A stretch of 55,469 bases of DNA from contig CAJCHO010000120.1 in assembly GCA_903970145.1 (NCBI GenBank), forward strand, positions 1-55,469, written 5' to 3'. This document shows, piece by piece, positions 35,276 through 43,437 of this stretch. The notes under the pieces are model-generated. The model did no database searches. It saw nothing but the letters and a program-made list of their open reading frames with translations, and was not told the origin of the DNA. A program made the position numbers and the translations under genes. Origin of the DNA: Mycobacteriaceae bacterium (GTDB lineage: Bacteria; Pseudomonadota; Gammaproteobacteria; Burkholderiales; Burkholderiaceae_D). Position 1 is the first letter of the stretch, and each line of letters opens with the position of its first letter.

Positions 35276-35833
35276 ATGAGTTCGCCTGCGTCCATGCGCA
35301 TCATTCAGTCGGCGCAATTACGCCTGGAACCCCAGACGCGTCAACACGCCCTCGAAATGTTTGAGCTGCTCAGCGACCCGATGATCTATCGCTATGGCGG
35401 GGCTGCGCCCGAATCGCTCGAGTGGCTAGAAGCGCGCTACGCGAGACTCGAATCGCGGCTTTCACCCGACGCCGGCGAACACTGGTTGAACTGGGTGATC
35501 CGCACCAACGATGACTGCGCTATTGGCTATGTCCAGGCGAGCGTACGAATCAATGGTGACGCCTTGATCGCCTACGAGTTGGCGAGCCCTTTCTGGGGTC
35601 GCGGTCTGGGCCACGAATCGGTCGCAGCGATGCTGCTGGAACTGAGTGTGCAGTTTGGTGCGCGTCAGGCCTTCGCGCTGCTGCATCGCGAGAACCTGCG
35701 CTCACGAGGCCTCCTCGAGCGCCTGCGCTTTTTGCCTTGCGCGACGGACCTGTGGTCGGGACAGGCGCTGAGCGCCGATGAGATGCTGATGTCGCGGCGC
35801 CTGGGCAAGGGATGGGTCGCCTCGCTGCGATGA
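35276..35833 (+). CDS. GNAT acetyltransferase of the RimJ/RimL type
   Basis: 185 residues. Start at ATG 35276; ATG 35291 is also possible. The RimL pattern is LRLEPQTRQHALEMFELLSDP, YRYGG, the beta-4 strand IAYELASPFWGRGLGHESV with its GRGLG pyrophosphate loop, and the ending LHRENLRSRGLLERLRF. Such enzymes N-acetylate amino groups of ribosomal proteins, antibiotics or polyamines. The acceptor cannot be assigned. A strong hairpin follows 30 bp after the stop. Confidence 0.9.
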   Translation: MSSPASMRIIQSAQLRLEPQTRQHALEMFELLSDPMIYRYGGAAPESLEWLEARYARLESRLSPDAGEHWLNWVIRTNDDCAIGYVQASVRINGDALIAYELASPFWGRGLGHESVAAMLLELSVQFGARQAFALLHRENLRSRGLLERLRFLPCATDLWSGQALSADEMLMSRRLGKGWVASLR

Positions 35834-35863
35834 GGCCTTAGCCGCGCGGTCATGTCCTCACTA

Positions 35864-35890
35864 CGGGGGCGCCCCTCTGGAGCGCCCCCG
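35864..35890. terminator. GC hairpin between convergent GNAT and ohr genes
   Basis: CGGGGGCGC pairs with GCGCCCCCG across a 9-nt loop, located between the GNAT stop and the ohr stop. There is no long T-run on either side, so strength is uncertain, but the position fits a shared terminator. Confidence 0.65.
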
Positions 35891-35899
35891 CGCAGGGCC

Positions 35900-36325
35900 C
35901 TAGACCAGCGTCAGACGGACGTCGATGTTGCCGCGCGTAGCGTTGGAGTAAGGGCACACGACGTGAGCCTTATCGATCAGTGCCTGGGCCTCGCCACGGG
36001 GCATCCCGGGTAACGAGATCTTGAGCTCGACTTCGACACCAAAGCCATTGGGAATGCCGCCGATGCCGACCGATCCGTCGATCGCGACATCCTTGGGCAA
36101 CGCGATCTTGTCACGCCCCGCGACAAACTTCATGGCGCCAATGAAGCAGGCACTGTAGCCGGCGGCGAACAATTGCTCGGGATTGGTACCGGGCGCGCCA
36201 TTTCCACCCAGTTCTTTGGGAGTTGAGAGAGTGAGATCAAGGCCACCCTCGGGAACGGCGGCACGGCCGTCGCGCCCGCCCGTGACGTGGGCGTGAGCAC
36301 GATAGAGAACTTTTTCGATTGACAT
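35900..36325 (-). CDS. ohr: Organic hydroperoxide reductase
   Basis: 141 residues, the usual Ohr length. The two catalytic cysteines are Cys60 ([10 protein letters not shown]) and Cys124 ([14 protein letters not shown]). [12 protein letters not shown] and the tail [11 protein letters not shown] are diagnostic for Ohr rather than OsmC. The enzyme reduces organic and fatty acid peroxides, usually with lipoylated dehydrogenase subunits as electron source. GGAG eight bases upstream supports the start. It lies 145 bp downstream of the ohrR homologue on the same strand, the classic arrangement. Confidence 0.96.
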   Translation of the reverse strand: MSIEKVLYRAHAHVTGGRDGRAAVPEGGLDLTLSTPKELGGNGAPGTNPEQLFAAGYSACFIGAMKFVAGRDKIALPKDVAIDGSVGIGGIPNGFGVEVELKISLPGMPRGEAQALIDKAHVVCPYSNATRGNIDVRLTLV

Positions 36326-36470
36326 CAGTAGACTCCAGATCGGGTTGAGAGAAATAGTGGCTTCAAGTATCGACCGGGGCGCCGGTCCGGTCGGCGGATC
36401 GCCCCTGATGGGATCAAGGACGAGGGATTCGGCGATTCAGGGGGGCATGAAAAACTCGTGCGAATCCGAG

Positions 36471-36938
36471 TCAGGCGTTCGAGAGCAGGTTATGGCGCAG
36501 CTTTACGAGGCTGTCGCGCATCACGACCAACTCCTCGGGTGAGCAGCCGCTGGCGCAAAACACCCCCTTGGGGATGGCCAGTGCACGGCGTTTCAATTCG
36601 CGCGCCTTGGCGGTCAGACTGACTATGACCTGGCGCTCGTCATTCTCGGCGCGGCGGCGCACCACCAGATCCTGCGCTTGCATGCGCTTCAGAAGGGGTG
36701 TGAGGGTGGGCGAATCGAGCATCAGCTGCGCAGTGATCTCCGACACCATCTGATCATCGCGCTCCCAGAGGACCAGGAGCACCAGGTACTGCGGATAGGT
36801 CAGATCAAAATTATCCAACAGGCGTCGATAGACGCGATTCATTGCGAGGCTCGTCGAATAGAGCGCGAAGCAAACTTGTTCGCTGAGCATCAGGGATCCG
36901 ACTGACTTGGCACCCGGGTCTTTTCGTTTGGCAGGCAT
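36471..36938 (-). CDS. ohrR: OhrR-like MarR-family peroxide-sensing repressor
   Basis: 155 residues with the winged helix of MarR proteins (YPQYLVLLVLW, SEITAQLMLDSPTLTPLLKRM, the wing RAENDERQVIVSLT). The sensor cysteine is Cys23 in SEQVCFALYS, the usual OhrR context. Two more cysteines at 128 and 132 (FCASGCS) correspond to the resolving Cys of two-cysteine OhrR proteins. Oxidation by organic peroxides should form a disulfide and release DNA. It probably controls itself and ohr, and perhaps the divergent flavin reductase, through the element at 36952-36983. Confidence 0.93.
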   Translation of the reverse strand: MPAKRKDPGAKSVGSLMLSEQVCFALYSTSLAMNRVYRRLLDNFDLTYPQYLVLLVLWERDDQMVSEITAQLMLDSPTLTPLLKRMQAQDLVVRRRAENDERQVIVSLTAKARELKRRALAIPKGVFCASGCSPEELVVMRDSLVKLRHNLLSNA

Positions 36939-36951
36939 GACGATAAATTAT

Positions 36952-36983
36952 ATCGTACACGATCTAATGTCAAGCGATCTAAT
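36952..36983. promoter_or_regulatory. Candidate OhrR operator: palindrome plus direct repeat
   Basis: ATCGT-AC-ACGAT (36952-36963) is a perfect inverted repeat 13 bp before the ohrR start. CGATCTAAT occurs at 36960-36968 and again at 36975-36983, a 15-bp period. The sequence is AT-rich compared with its surroundings and lies between the divergent ohrR and flavin reductase genes, where an autoregulatory site is expected. Confidence 0.55.
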
Positions 36984-37112
36984 CGACTGCAACGCAAAGA
37001 CTCGCGCGAATTCGGACTCGGGCACAATGACTAGAGCTAACCTCAGGGATCCAGGGATGGTTCCGGTCATCGGATGTTGGTTTGGGCAAATTTCAACAAG
37101 AAGGGGACGGTC

Positions 37113-37670
37113 ATGCGCAAGGCGGTCGAGTTGAAGAAGGCCTATCGGCTCCTCAATCACGGTCCGACCGTGCTCGTCACAAGCGCTGCGGGCGCGGATC
37201 GAAATCTCATGGCCGCAGCCTGGAATATGCCGCTCGACTTCGATCCGCCCAAGGTCTGCGTGGTGATCGACAGGAATACCTTTACGCGCGGCCTGATCGA
37301 AAAGTCCGGCGAATTCGCTTTGTGCGTGCCGACCCGTGATCAGGCGGTCATGGTGGCGGGGGTCGGCGACTGTTCGGGACGCGACAGCGACAAATTTCTG
37401 CGCTTTGGAATCGCGACTTTTGAGGCCCAGAAAATTTCGGCCCCACTGGTTGAGTCCTGTGCTGCATGGCTGGAGTGCCGGGTCATTCCCGAAGTCCATA
37501 ACCAGACGAAATATGACCTCTTTGTCGCAGAGGTCCTTGCCGCGCAGGCAGATACTGAGGTCTTTAGCGACGGCCGCTGGCACTTCGAAGCGGGGCGAGC
37601 TGCCTCGATCCACCACATTTCCGGAGGGGCGTTCTTCGAGACCGGTGAGGCTTTTGCAGCGCGCGAGTGA
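37113..37670 (+). CDS. Flavin reductase-like FMN-binding protein
   Basis: 185 residues from the ATG at 37113 with AAGGGGA upstream (the frame is open to 37074). The flavin reductase fold shows LNHGPTVLVTSAAGADRNLMAAAWNMPLDFDPPKV in segments, TRGLIEKSGEFALCVP, and the end IHHISGGAFFETGE. Such split-barrel proteins bind FMN and reduce flavins or act as small oxidoreductases. Divergent from ohrR and possibly under its control, which would fit a redox role. Convergent with the solute-binding-like gene 21 bp away. Confidence 0.85.
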   Translation: MRKAVELKKAYRLLNHGPTVLVTSAAGADRNLMAAAWNMPLDFDPPKVCVVIDRNTFTRGLIEKSGEFALCVPTRDQAVMVAGVGDCSGRDSDKFLRFGIATFEAQKISAPLVESCAAWLECRVIPEVHNQTKYDLFVAEVLAAQADTEVFSDGRWHFEAGRAASIHHISGGAFFETGEAFAARE

Positions 37671-37691
37671 TCGCTCGCGCGCACTGATCAG

Positions 37692-38534
37692 TCAGTATCT
37701 GACCATTCCAGGAAAGCCTTCGAATTCGTGTGCGTAAGTTCCGTCGCTGGTGACGGACCGCCAAGCATGCATGATGCGCTCAATTATCTCGGAATCGGTT
37801 TCCTTATCGAATGCGAAATAGATCTCCGTCTTCAGGTTTGACAGCGGATAGATCTGGACAAACTCACAGTACAGGGGGATGCGCTTGCAGAGCATGGGCG
37901 CCGTGGAATCATTGATCGTGATTCCATCAATGCGGCCTGCTTCGAGTTTCTTGAGCAGGGTTTCGACGTCGTTGGAAGGTTGCAGCCCGGGATCGCCGTC
38001 CGCAAGGCCGAGCGAGCGCAGGTAGCTGTCCCGAAAGTCACCGCGGATCGTGCCAATGCGCAGGCGTTTCAGATCATCCACTGTCTTGATTGGCGGCAGA
38101 TTGTGGCCTTTGAGACCGAAGATGCCATGACGCACGATGAGTTCGACGCCACCCCACACGAAGAAGGCCTCGCGATCGGGACTGCGCGCGATCGGCGCAA
38201 TTATCACGTTCGGCGTCGATTGAGCGAGCTTGAGCGCGCGCGCCCAGGGCATCACGTCGATATGACAGGCGTAGCCCGCGCGCCGGACCGTGATGCAGAC
38301 GATCTCTGCGGCGGGGTTGATCAGGGCTGCCGTTTCCGATCCAAGCGGCGTGGGCTCCGACTTGAGGGCCCCGGGCTCGGACTTCAGCGTTCCCGAGAGG
38401 TTGTCTTCGGTTACAACCGTGATGCTCGGGATGTCCTGGCCGGCCTGCGCGCACGGTACAACGATCATCGAAAGTGTCAAAATCACACAGCGGTGAAAGA
38501 GGTGGCGCGCCGCGCGGCTAGTAAGGCTGCTCAT
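37692..38534 (-). CDS. Periplasmic solute-binding-like protein (family 3)
   Basis: 280 residues from the ATG at 38534, which starts a signal peptide cleaved near PCAQA|GQ. The fold is that of type 3 periplasmic binding proteins: IPSITVVTEDN at the start, PWARALKLAQSTPNVII and the second-lobe strand RIGTIRGDFRDSYLRSLG. ETLLKKLEAGRIDGITI follows. An odd insertion near residue 45 repeats the hexapeptide-like unit LKSEP twice, then PLGSE. Single-domain members without adjoining permeases are often sensors or of unknown role. Last gene of the five-gene minus-strand module; no ABC genes accompany it. Confidence 0.8.
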   Translation of the reverse strand: MSSLTSRAARHLFHRCVILTLSMIVVPCAQAGQDIPSITVVTEDNLSGTLKSEPGALKSEPTPLGSETAALINPAAEIVCITVRRAGYACHIDVMPWARALKLAQSTPNVIIAPIARSPDREAFFVWGGVELIVRHGIFGLKGHNLPPIKTVDDLKRLRIGTIRGDFRDSYLRSLGLADGDPGLQPSNDVETLLKKLEAGRIDGITINDSTAPMLCKRIPLYCEFVQIYPLSNLKTEIYFAFDKETDSEIIERIMHAWRSVTSDGTYAHEFEGFPGMVRY

Positions 38535-38613
38535 CAATCGAGCATAGTCTTCGCAAACGGCGCTAGCAATAGAACCGGACAGGTGGAGCTTCCTACCCGA
38601 AGTGCAGTGCGGA

Positions 38614-39486
38614 CTAGAACAGATCGTCAAAGCGCAGGGAGTAGCCAAGCCCGACAAAGCGCGCCGCGAAATTGCTGCCGACTCCAAAGCCCAGGTGGAA
38701 GTCGAATTGTTGCGTGCGGGTCGTGCGGTAAGAGCCGCCAAAATTGAAGCTGTGGCTGGCAGTAGCGCCGCTGTGCTCGTCACTGATGAATTCAGCGAAC
38801 AGGTCCGAGCGCGGATCTAGTTCGCGTTCAAGACTTACTGTGCCTTCGGACTTTGCGGCTCCCGGCGTCCGATTACTCGGCCAGTAGACTGTCAGCATGC
38901 CATTGACCGACCATTTGTCAGCGACCTCAACGCTCCATGGGAATTGCAGGTAAGGCGCAAAACCGTCCCGCGAAACGCTGCGCGCCGCGCCGGGCGTAGC
39001 GACGCCCGCCACTGCCGACAAACTCATTTCCTCTGGTAACCAGTCGATCTGGTGCTTTATCCCCGGACTCATGGCAGAGAAACCGGTCGGACCCCGCCCG
39101 GAATAAGTTTCGATGAAATCGGGTAGGTCGACGAGAATCTCGGTACAACTACCGAGGCCGAATCGCATTCGGGTGTTGGTGCCGTCGAGCGCATCTGTGC
39201 CGAGGCCGCGCGTCCAGTTGACGCCGTTTTCGAGTTGCAGACTATCGAAGGGCACAACCAAGCTCGAGTTGGTCACGTCGGGGCGATCGGTAGCGATGTC
39301 ATCATCGCTCCCTGGACAGGGTTGGGCGGCGCACACCAGGGGCAGGGCGAGCACGGACGAGAGCGAGCCGCCAACGAGCCATGCCCGGGCCCCCCGCGCA
39401 GCGGTCGACGAGACTCGCGAGTAGCATCGCGAGGAGTCTTGCAGGTGCCGATCATGCCATAGGGCCGAGCGATCCCGCATGGTCAT
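38614..39486 (-). CDS. Outer-membrane barrel protein, phenol_MetA_deg-like
   Basis: 290 residues. Signal sequence to about AAQP. Features of the transporter-like PF13557 group are DDDIATDRPDVTNSSLVVPFDSLQLENGV in segments, alternating hydrophobic strands, DLPDFIETY, the strand block VEVADKWSVNGMLTVYW and a final aromatic residue (SLRFDDLF). Such proteins are predicted outer-membrane channels near aromatic or metal genes. Substrates are unproven. The start overlaps the upstream GNAT gene's stop by 4 bp (ATGA), so it is translationally coupled to it. Confidence 0.8.
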   Translation of the reverse strand: MTMRDRSALWHDRHLQDSSRCYSRVSSTAARGARAWLVGGSLSSVLALPLVCAAQPCPGSDDDIATDRPDVTNSSLVVPFDSLQLENGVNWTRGLGTDALDGTNTRMRFGLGSCTEILVDLPDFIETYSGRGPTGFSAMSPGIKHQIDWLPEEMSLSAVAGVATPGAARSVSRDGFAPYLQFPWSVEVADKWSVNGMLTVYWPSNRTPGAAKSEGTVSLERELDPRSDLFAEFISDEHSGATASHSFNFGGSYRTTRTQQFDFHLGFGVGSNFAARFVGLGYSLRFDDLF

Positions 39487-39989
39487 CCAGCCAGGTCCAG
39501 GCGCCAGTTGCTACTGATCATCCTATGGCCTTTCGGATACTCGAAGTCGAGATCGCCAAGATGCTCGAAGCCGAGCCTGCGACAGATCGCATTCGAGGCG
39601 TGATTGTCGGGTGCGGGAAATGCGTGCAGATAGCGATGTACCCGCTCGGCTCTCAGTACGGCGATCAGAGACGCGGCAGCTGCCTTGGCGACGCCCTTGC
39701 CCTGGAATTCCGTAAACACCTGCCAGCCAGTCTCATAGACTGTCTGCTCCAGCCAGACGCGCTCCCAGAATCCGATCGATCCGCACGCCTGCCCCTGGCA
39801 ATTGATCGTGAACATGCGTGTACGACCTGGCGTGGCGTCCGCGAGGTAGCGTGCGTGCCGGACGCGCAGTTGCTCTTCCGATTCCGGTCTGCCCAAGTGG
39901 CGCATCTGTTCGGGCGCATTGATCCTTTCGAGCACAAAGAAGTCGCCTTCGGACCATGGCCGCAATTCGACCGTGTCGTCACATGGCAT
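39483..39989 (-). CDS. GNAT acetyltransferase within the outer-membrane module
   Basis: 168 residues from the ATG at 39989, where the family match begins. RimJ/RimL-type: VELRPWSEGDFFVLERIN, CGSIGFWERVWLEQTVYETGW, motif-A loop EFQGKGVAKAAAASLI, and NHASNAICRRLGFEHLG. It lies between two outer-membrane protein genes, overlapping the upstream barrel gene by 11 bp and the downstream one by 4 bp. An acetylation step linked to envelope or signal-molecule chemistry is possible but not shown. Confidence 0.88.
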   Translation of the reverse strand: MPCDDTVELRPWSEGDFFVLERINAPEQMRHLGRPESEEQLRVRHARYLADATPGRTRMFTINCQGQACGSIGFWERVWLEQTVYETGWQVFTEFQGKGVAKAAAASLIAVLRAERVHRYLHAFPAPDNHASNAICRRLGFEHLGDLDFEYPKGHRMISSNWRLDLAG

Positions 39990-41028
39990 AGCTTGCGCCA
40001 AGTGTAAGAGTCCAGCGTGGAAACAGCTGATAGCCTTCGAGGCGACTGAAGATCGGCACCTGGATGAATCCATAGGCGTGCAGGCTGTGCCCAAGGCTCG
40101 TGGTGAGTCCCGGGCTCAGATATATAACGGTCCCACCGGTGTCGGTTGAGTCAGCCAGTACGCCCTGATCGGCGCTCTTGTGGGAGATATTGAGTTGCAG
40201 TTGCGGAACCAGATCCGGGTCTTCCTCATAACGCACGCCCAGACTCAGGGTCCCGAGATTCCCCGGGCGGTACGTCGCACCAGGTTGGTTAAGCGCCTCC
40301 GCTACCGCCGCTTGAAATTGGCCGCTCACGAAGGCGTCGAAGTTCTGGCTGACGGCTTCGTAGTAATAGGCGCCAAGGATAAGGTCCGTGCTGCCCGTTC
40401 CGGGATTCAGGCTCGTATCGAGCGCGGTGCCGGCGTTCGGCCCTCCGGAAAAAAACACCGGATTACGTCCGACGGTGGAACCAGTGTTCAGATTCTGGCC
40501 GCCGTAGTCTCCCGTCGGGAGTTTGATGCCAAACTGCAGGCCCAGGTTGTGGGTCGGCAGGATGCCCTGGTAGCTTGCCAGGAGTTTGATGTCGCCTAAG
40601 CCCGTGCTGTCGGCCGCGCTGACATCGGCCGGGCCGAGCTCGGTGGGTAGAGCATTGCCGTAGGTCGTGTGGCTGCGATCAATGTAGGGAAAGATCGCTG
40701 TGAGATTCCACGATGGATCGGGCGTGTAGCTTGCCCCGAGATTGACGTAGCGATTGATCGTTTGTCGCTCGACCTCCTGCTTCGCCGGGCCGGTATTGAT
40801 GATGGCGAGCTCCGGTGCCGGGATCGCCTGGGTCCCGGTCCGGAGTTGGTCCTGATCGATAAAGTCATACTCCACATTGAACCGCCATCCCGGCAACGCG
40901 GAATATCCCATGGCCGCATCGGAACTCAGTGAGCAGCCACAGGTCGCGCACGCACTGGCGAGTTGTGGAGCGCACGCGGCCAGTAGCCCCACCGCAGTGC
41001 TTGTGAGCCGATGCACAGTGATTTTCAT
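39979..41028 (-). CDS. Outer-membrane beta-barrel protein with N-terminal CATCGC motif
   Basis: 349 residues from the ATG at 41028, with AGGAAG eight bases upstream. Signal peptide cleaved near LASA. The mature N-terminus reads CATCGCSLSSD, three cysteines in a CxxCxC array that could bind copper or another soft metal, or take part in thiol exchange. The remainder is a beta-barrel of alternating strands (GWRFNVEYDFID, IKLLASYQG, LGLQFGIKLPTGDYG, LILGAYYYEAVS) ending LTLGASYAM. I recognise it as a transporter-like barrel of unknown substrate. It follows the DUF2946 gene and heads the GNAT/barrel/binding-protein run. Confidence 0.8.
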   Translation of the reverse strand: MKITVHRLTSTAVGLLAACAPQLASACATCGCSLSSDAAMGYSALPGWRFNVEYDFIDQDQLRTGTQAIPAPELAIINTGPAKQEVERQTINRYVNLGASYTPDPSWNLTAIFPYIDRSHTTYGNALPTELGPADVSAADSTGLGDIKLLASYQGILPTHNLGLQFGIKLPTGDYGGQNLNTGSTVGRNPVFFSGGPNAGTALDTSLNPGTGSTDLILGAYYYEAVSQNFDAFVSGQFQAAVAEALNQPGATYRPGNLGTLSLGVRYEEDPDLVPQLQLNISHKSADQGVLADSTDTGGTVIYLSPGLTTSLGHSLHAYGFIQVPIFSRLEGYQLFPRWTLTLGASYAM

Positions 41029-41107
41029 GTCGACTTCTTCCTGAATGAATGTCGCGAAGCAACGCCAGCGCCCCATCAGGACCGCGACGTCTCACGGAAT
41101 TAACTAG

Positions 41108-41512
41108 TCAGGAAAGCTTGGGTGGGCCGCGGGGCTGGGGCTCAAGCCAGAGCGCTGTGGGTGCGACTCGATTGGACTGTGCCTGCGCGATGATGGTGGG
41201 CCGCGCTTCGGCCACGCTCGGCGCATGCAACACCGGCGGCAGCGCAAAGCTGCCGGCGTGTGCAAAACAGAAGGGACACGAGAGCCCCTTATCGTGATCC
41301 GGCGATTTCTCGCGGGAAGAGTCGTTGCGCGCATGGTCCATCGCCAATGAGAGGCAATGATCCCGCAGTTCCATCCGCTGCCCCGTCATTACGGCAACGA
41401 AGGCGGTTACCGCCGGCGCCCAGGCGTTGAGCATGATGGCAAAAATCGCCAGCCGAACTACCAGAACACGTCCGGTTCGGGACCTCGGTGAAATTCTGCG
41501 CCGAGTAAACAT
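41108..41512 (-). CDS. DUF2946-type exported protein
   Basis: 134 residues. The N-terminus has a basic patch and one hydrophobic helix (VVRLAIFAIMLNAWAPAVTAF). Then come HCLS, CPFCFAHAGS, and the family-typical proline-rich end PRGPPKLS. Proteins with this CPxCxxHAG core often sit beside copper-export or TonB-receptor genes, so a metal link is plausible. The first gene of the five-gene minus-strand module; the CATCGC barrel gene starts 79 bp downstream of its stop. The Cys and His pattern in both products could be functionally linked. Confidence 0.78.
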   Translation of the reverse strand: MFTRRRISPRSRTGRVLVVRLAIFAIMLNAWAPAVTAFVAVMTGQRMELRDHCLSLAMDHARNDSSREKSPDHDKGLSCPFCFAHAGSFALPPVLHAPSVAEARPTIIAQAQSNRVAPTALWLEPQPRGPPKLS

Positions 41513-41686
41513 GCCTCAAAGTATAGCGCACGCGACGAGGCGCTCACCCGCTTACTGCGCAGCCGTACCTGCCCAGCTGCGGCTGTGCTACGGGTGGAAT
41601 CACTCAAGCGCAAGGTGGGCGCGCCACTCGTTTTCGACCACGCCAAAGAGGGATGATCCCACTCGAGCAAACTGAGATCTCGCCTC

Positions 41687-42127
41687 TCAGGCAGGCTTGA
41701 TGCGCGCCAGACACTCCAGCAGCCGTGGAATCTGGTTGTGGCTTATCGCTGCGATCTTCCACGCATTCGATACTCGAATCAGGGTGTAGATCCCTTGGAA
41801 GTCATAAAGGCGCTGACCCCTGCGGTCGAGAAAGTCGGACTTGAGCGACACCGAAACCAGCCGTGGTGACAGTTGGGTGACGATGATCTCGCTAGGTCTG
41901 CTGGCGGTAGCGCCGATCTCGCGATGCCAGCCCAGTACCCGTTCGACTGCCTTGCGGCACTCGTCCTGATTGGCTATCGGTAGCTGAGATACGGTCTCGG
42001 CATCGCTGACGACATGACAAGGATAGGCAAAATGCGTGGCGATGGCAGCAGAATCGTTGCGCCAGAATGCGGCGCTGTAGGCCGAAAAAAAGGCCTCGAC
42101 TTCGCCGCGAATCCCTTCGGATGCCAT
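41687..42127 (-). CDS. NTF2-like (SnoaL/DUF4440-type) protein
   Basis: 146 residues from the ATG at 42127 (a GTG at 42133 also fits). The pattern is the cone-shaped NTF2 fold: VEAFFSAYSAAFWRNDSAAIATHFAYP, then VERVLGWHREIGA, and the strand pair FQGIYTLIRVSNAWKIAAISH. There is no catalytic signature. Such proteins include isomerases, small-molecule binders and structural subunits, so the function is open. It lies 12 bp downstream of the 93-aa gene and is probably co-transcribed with it. Confidence 0.8.
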   Translation of the reverse strand: MASEGIRGEVEAFFSAYSAAFWRNDSAAIATHFAYPCHVVSDAETVSQLPIANQDECRKAVERVLGWHREIGATASRPSEIIVTQLSPRLVSVSLKSDFLDRRGQRLYDFQGIYTLIRVSNAWKIAAISHNQIPRLLECLARIKPA

Positions 42128-42139
42128 GGGCACCGCGGC

Positions 42140-42421
42140 CTATAGGCCCGGGGTGTTGATCGAATCGGTCGGTCGAGCTCGGGCTATTGGATTGCCCGTA
42201 AGGACCGATGCCAGGGCCGCCTGATGCTGCACGAAGGGCTGGGTCGCGTCCTCAAAGCGCTTGGCGAGCAGATCAAGCCGGTCATAGAGCTGGAAGAATT
42301 CAGCGACCGAGTGGACATTTCCCTGCACATGATCAACTCTTAGTGCCTCGAGCGCCGCGCGTGCTTGGTCAAATTCATGCCGCGCGCGGATCAGTTCCGT
42401 AAACTGCTGCCTGGTAGTCAT
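42140..42421 (-). CDS. Small helical hypothetical protein
   Basis: 93 residues from the ATG at 42421, with GGGGA eight bases upstream (frame open to 42457). It is predicted mainly helical: FTELIRARHEFDQARAALEAL and FFQLYDRLDLLAKRFEDA look like amphipathic helices. No family is recognised. Its stop is close to the start of the NTF2-like gene, which supports a two-gene unit. Divergent from the GST gene. Confidence 0.6.
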   Translation of the reverse strand: MTTRQQFTELIRARHEFDQARAALEALRVDHVQGNVHSVAEFFQLYDRLDLLAKRFEDATQPFVQHQAALASVLTGNPIARARPTDSINTPGL

Positions 42422-42746
42422 CGTGTGTCCCCGAACGCAGAGCGGACGCTGCCGCACACAGACAAGAGTAATTACTTGTTGTGGCAGCTTTGTGTCGACT
42501 GCCTATGGCCCGATATCTGGCCGGCCCCTGCTCATCCAGCTTTCCGACAAGACTGTTTGCGGGTCGTCGGGCTGCTCTACATTGATCCTCGAGTGGTGAC
42601 TTTCCTTTAATTCCGATAGGTTTGCAAAGGCGCACGAGGCGAATAAACTGATCCTATCGATGCGAGCTTGTTCAATCCCTCTGGGGTGCGCTTAAGCACT
42701 TCTCGGCGGCCCAATCGATGTACGTCTTCGAAGGATGAGTTGCGCA
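42422..42746. other. 325-bp divergent region, no gene seen
   Basis: Separates the small helical gene (leftward) from the GST gene (rightward). It should contain both promoters. I see no palindrome or other structure worth marking. Confidence 0.5.
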
Positions 42747-43400
42747 ATGGGCATCATCATCACTGCATTTGAGCGGTCGCCCGACGGCGGTAAGGGACTG
42801 GCGCGCGATACCCGTGTTCGTTGGGCGCTTGAAGAGGTGGAACAACCCTATAAAGTCCGCTTCGTTTCTTTCCAGGCGATGAAGGAGCCCGCGCATCTGG
42901 CAGTGCACCCTTTTGGCCAGATTCCGACCTACGAGGAAGGGGAGTTGACCCTGTTCGAGACGGGTGCGATCGTGCTGCATATTGCGACGCGTTTTGGCGG
43001 GCTGCTGCCAGACGTTGAACATGCGCGGGCACGGGCGATCACATGGATGTTTGCAGCGCTCAACACGATAGAGCCTCCGATCCTTGATCTCACAACAGCC
43101 AGGATCCATGAGGGCGACAAACCGTGGAGAGATGAGCGCCTTCCTCTGGTAGCAGATCGCGTACGCGCCCGACTTACTCAACTTTCACCACGTTTGGCCG
43201 ATGCAGAGTGGCTAGATGGTGCATTCAGCGCGGGCGACTTGATGATGGTCTCGGTTCTCCTGAGGTTAAGAGCATCGGGGATTCTGGATGAGTATCCCGG
43301 GCTTGCAGACTATGTGGCCCGTGGCGAGGCGCGTCCCGCCTATCAGCGGGCATTCGCAGCACAATTGGCCGTCAATAGGGCCCAAGCGGTGGCCGGCTGA
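42747..43400 (+). CDS. Glutathione S-transferase family protein
   Basis: 217 residues from ATG 42747, or 221 from ATG 42735. AAGGA lies before both. Thioredoxin-like N-terminal domain with ARDTRVRWALEEVEQPYKV, then PFGQIPTYEEGELTLFETGAIVLHI with the cis-Pro (QIP) and the E-T/S pair that contacts glutathione. The helical C-terminal domain (from about residue 90) carries FSAGDLMMVSVLLRLRASG, the N-capping motif region. Conjugation or glutathione-peroxidase-type detoxification is expected. The next gene, paralogue C, begins 37 bp downstream. Confidence 0.9.
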   Translation: MGIIITAFERSPDGGKGLARDTRVRWALEEVEQPYKVRFVSFQAMKEPAHLAVHPFGQIPTYEEGELTLFETGAIVLHIATRFGGLLPDVEHARARAITWMFAALNTIEPPILDLTTARIHEGDKPWRDERLPLVADRVRARLTQLSPRLADAEWLDGAFSAGDLMMVSVLLRLRASGILDEYPGLADYVARGEARPAYQRAFAAQLAVNRAQAVAG

Positions 43401-43437
43401 GTGGACGCGGCGCTCACGGTCTCCCAATAAGGGCACG

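Noticed and set aside
38534..38783. Upstream extension of the solute-binding-like gene
   Set aside because: The extra 83 residues lie mostly over the end of the upstream barrel gene and its downstream gap, and the signal peptide begins at 38534.
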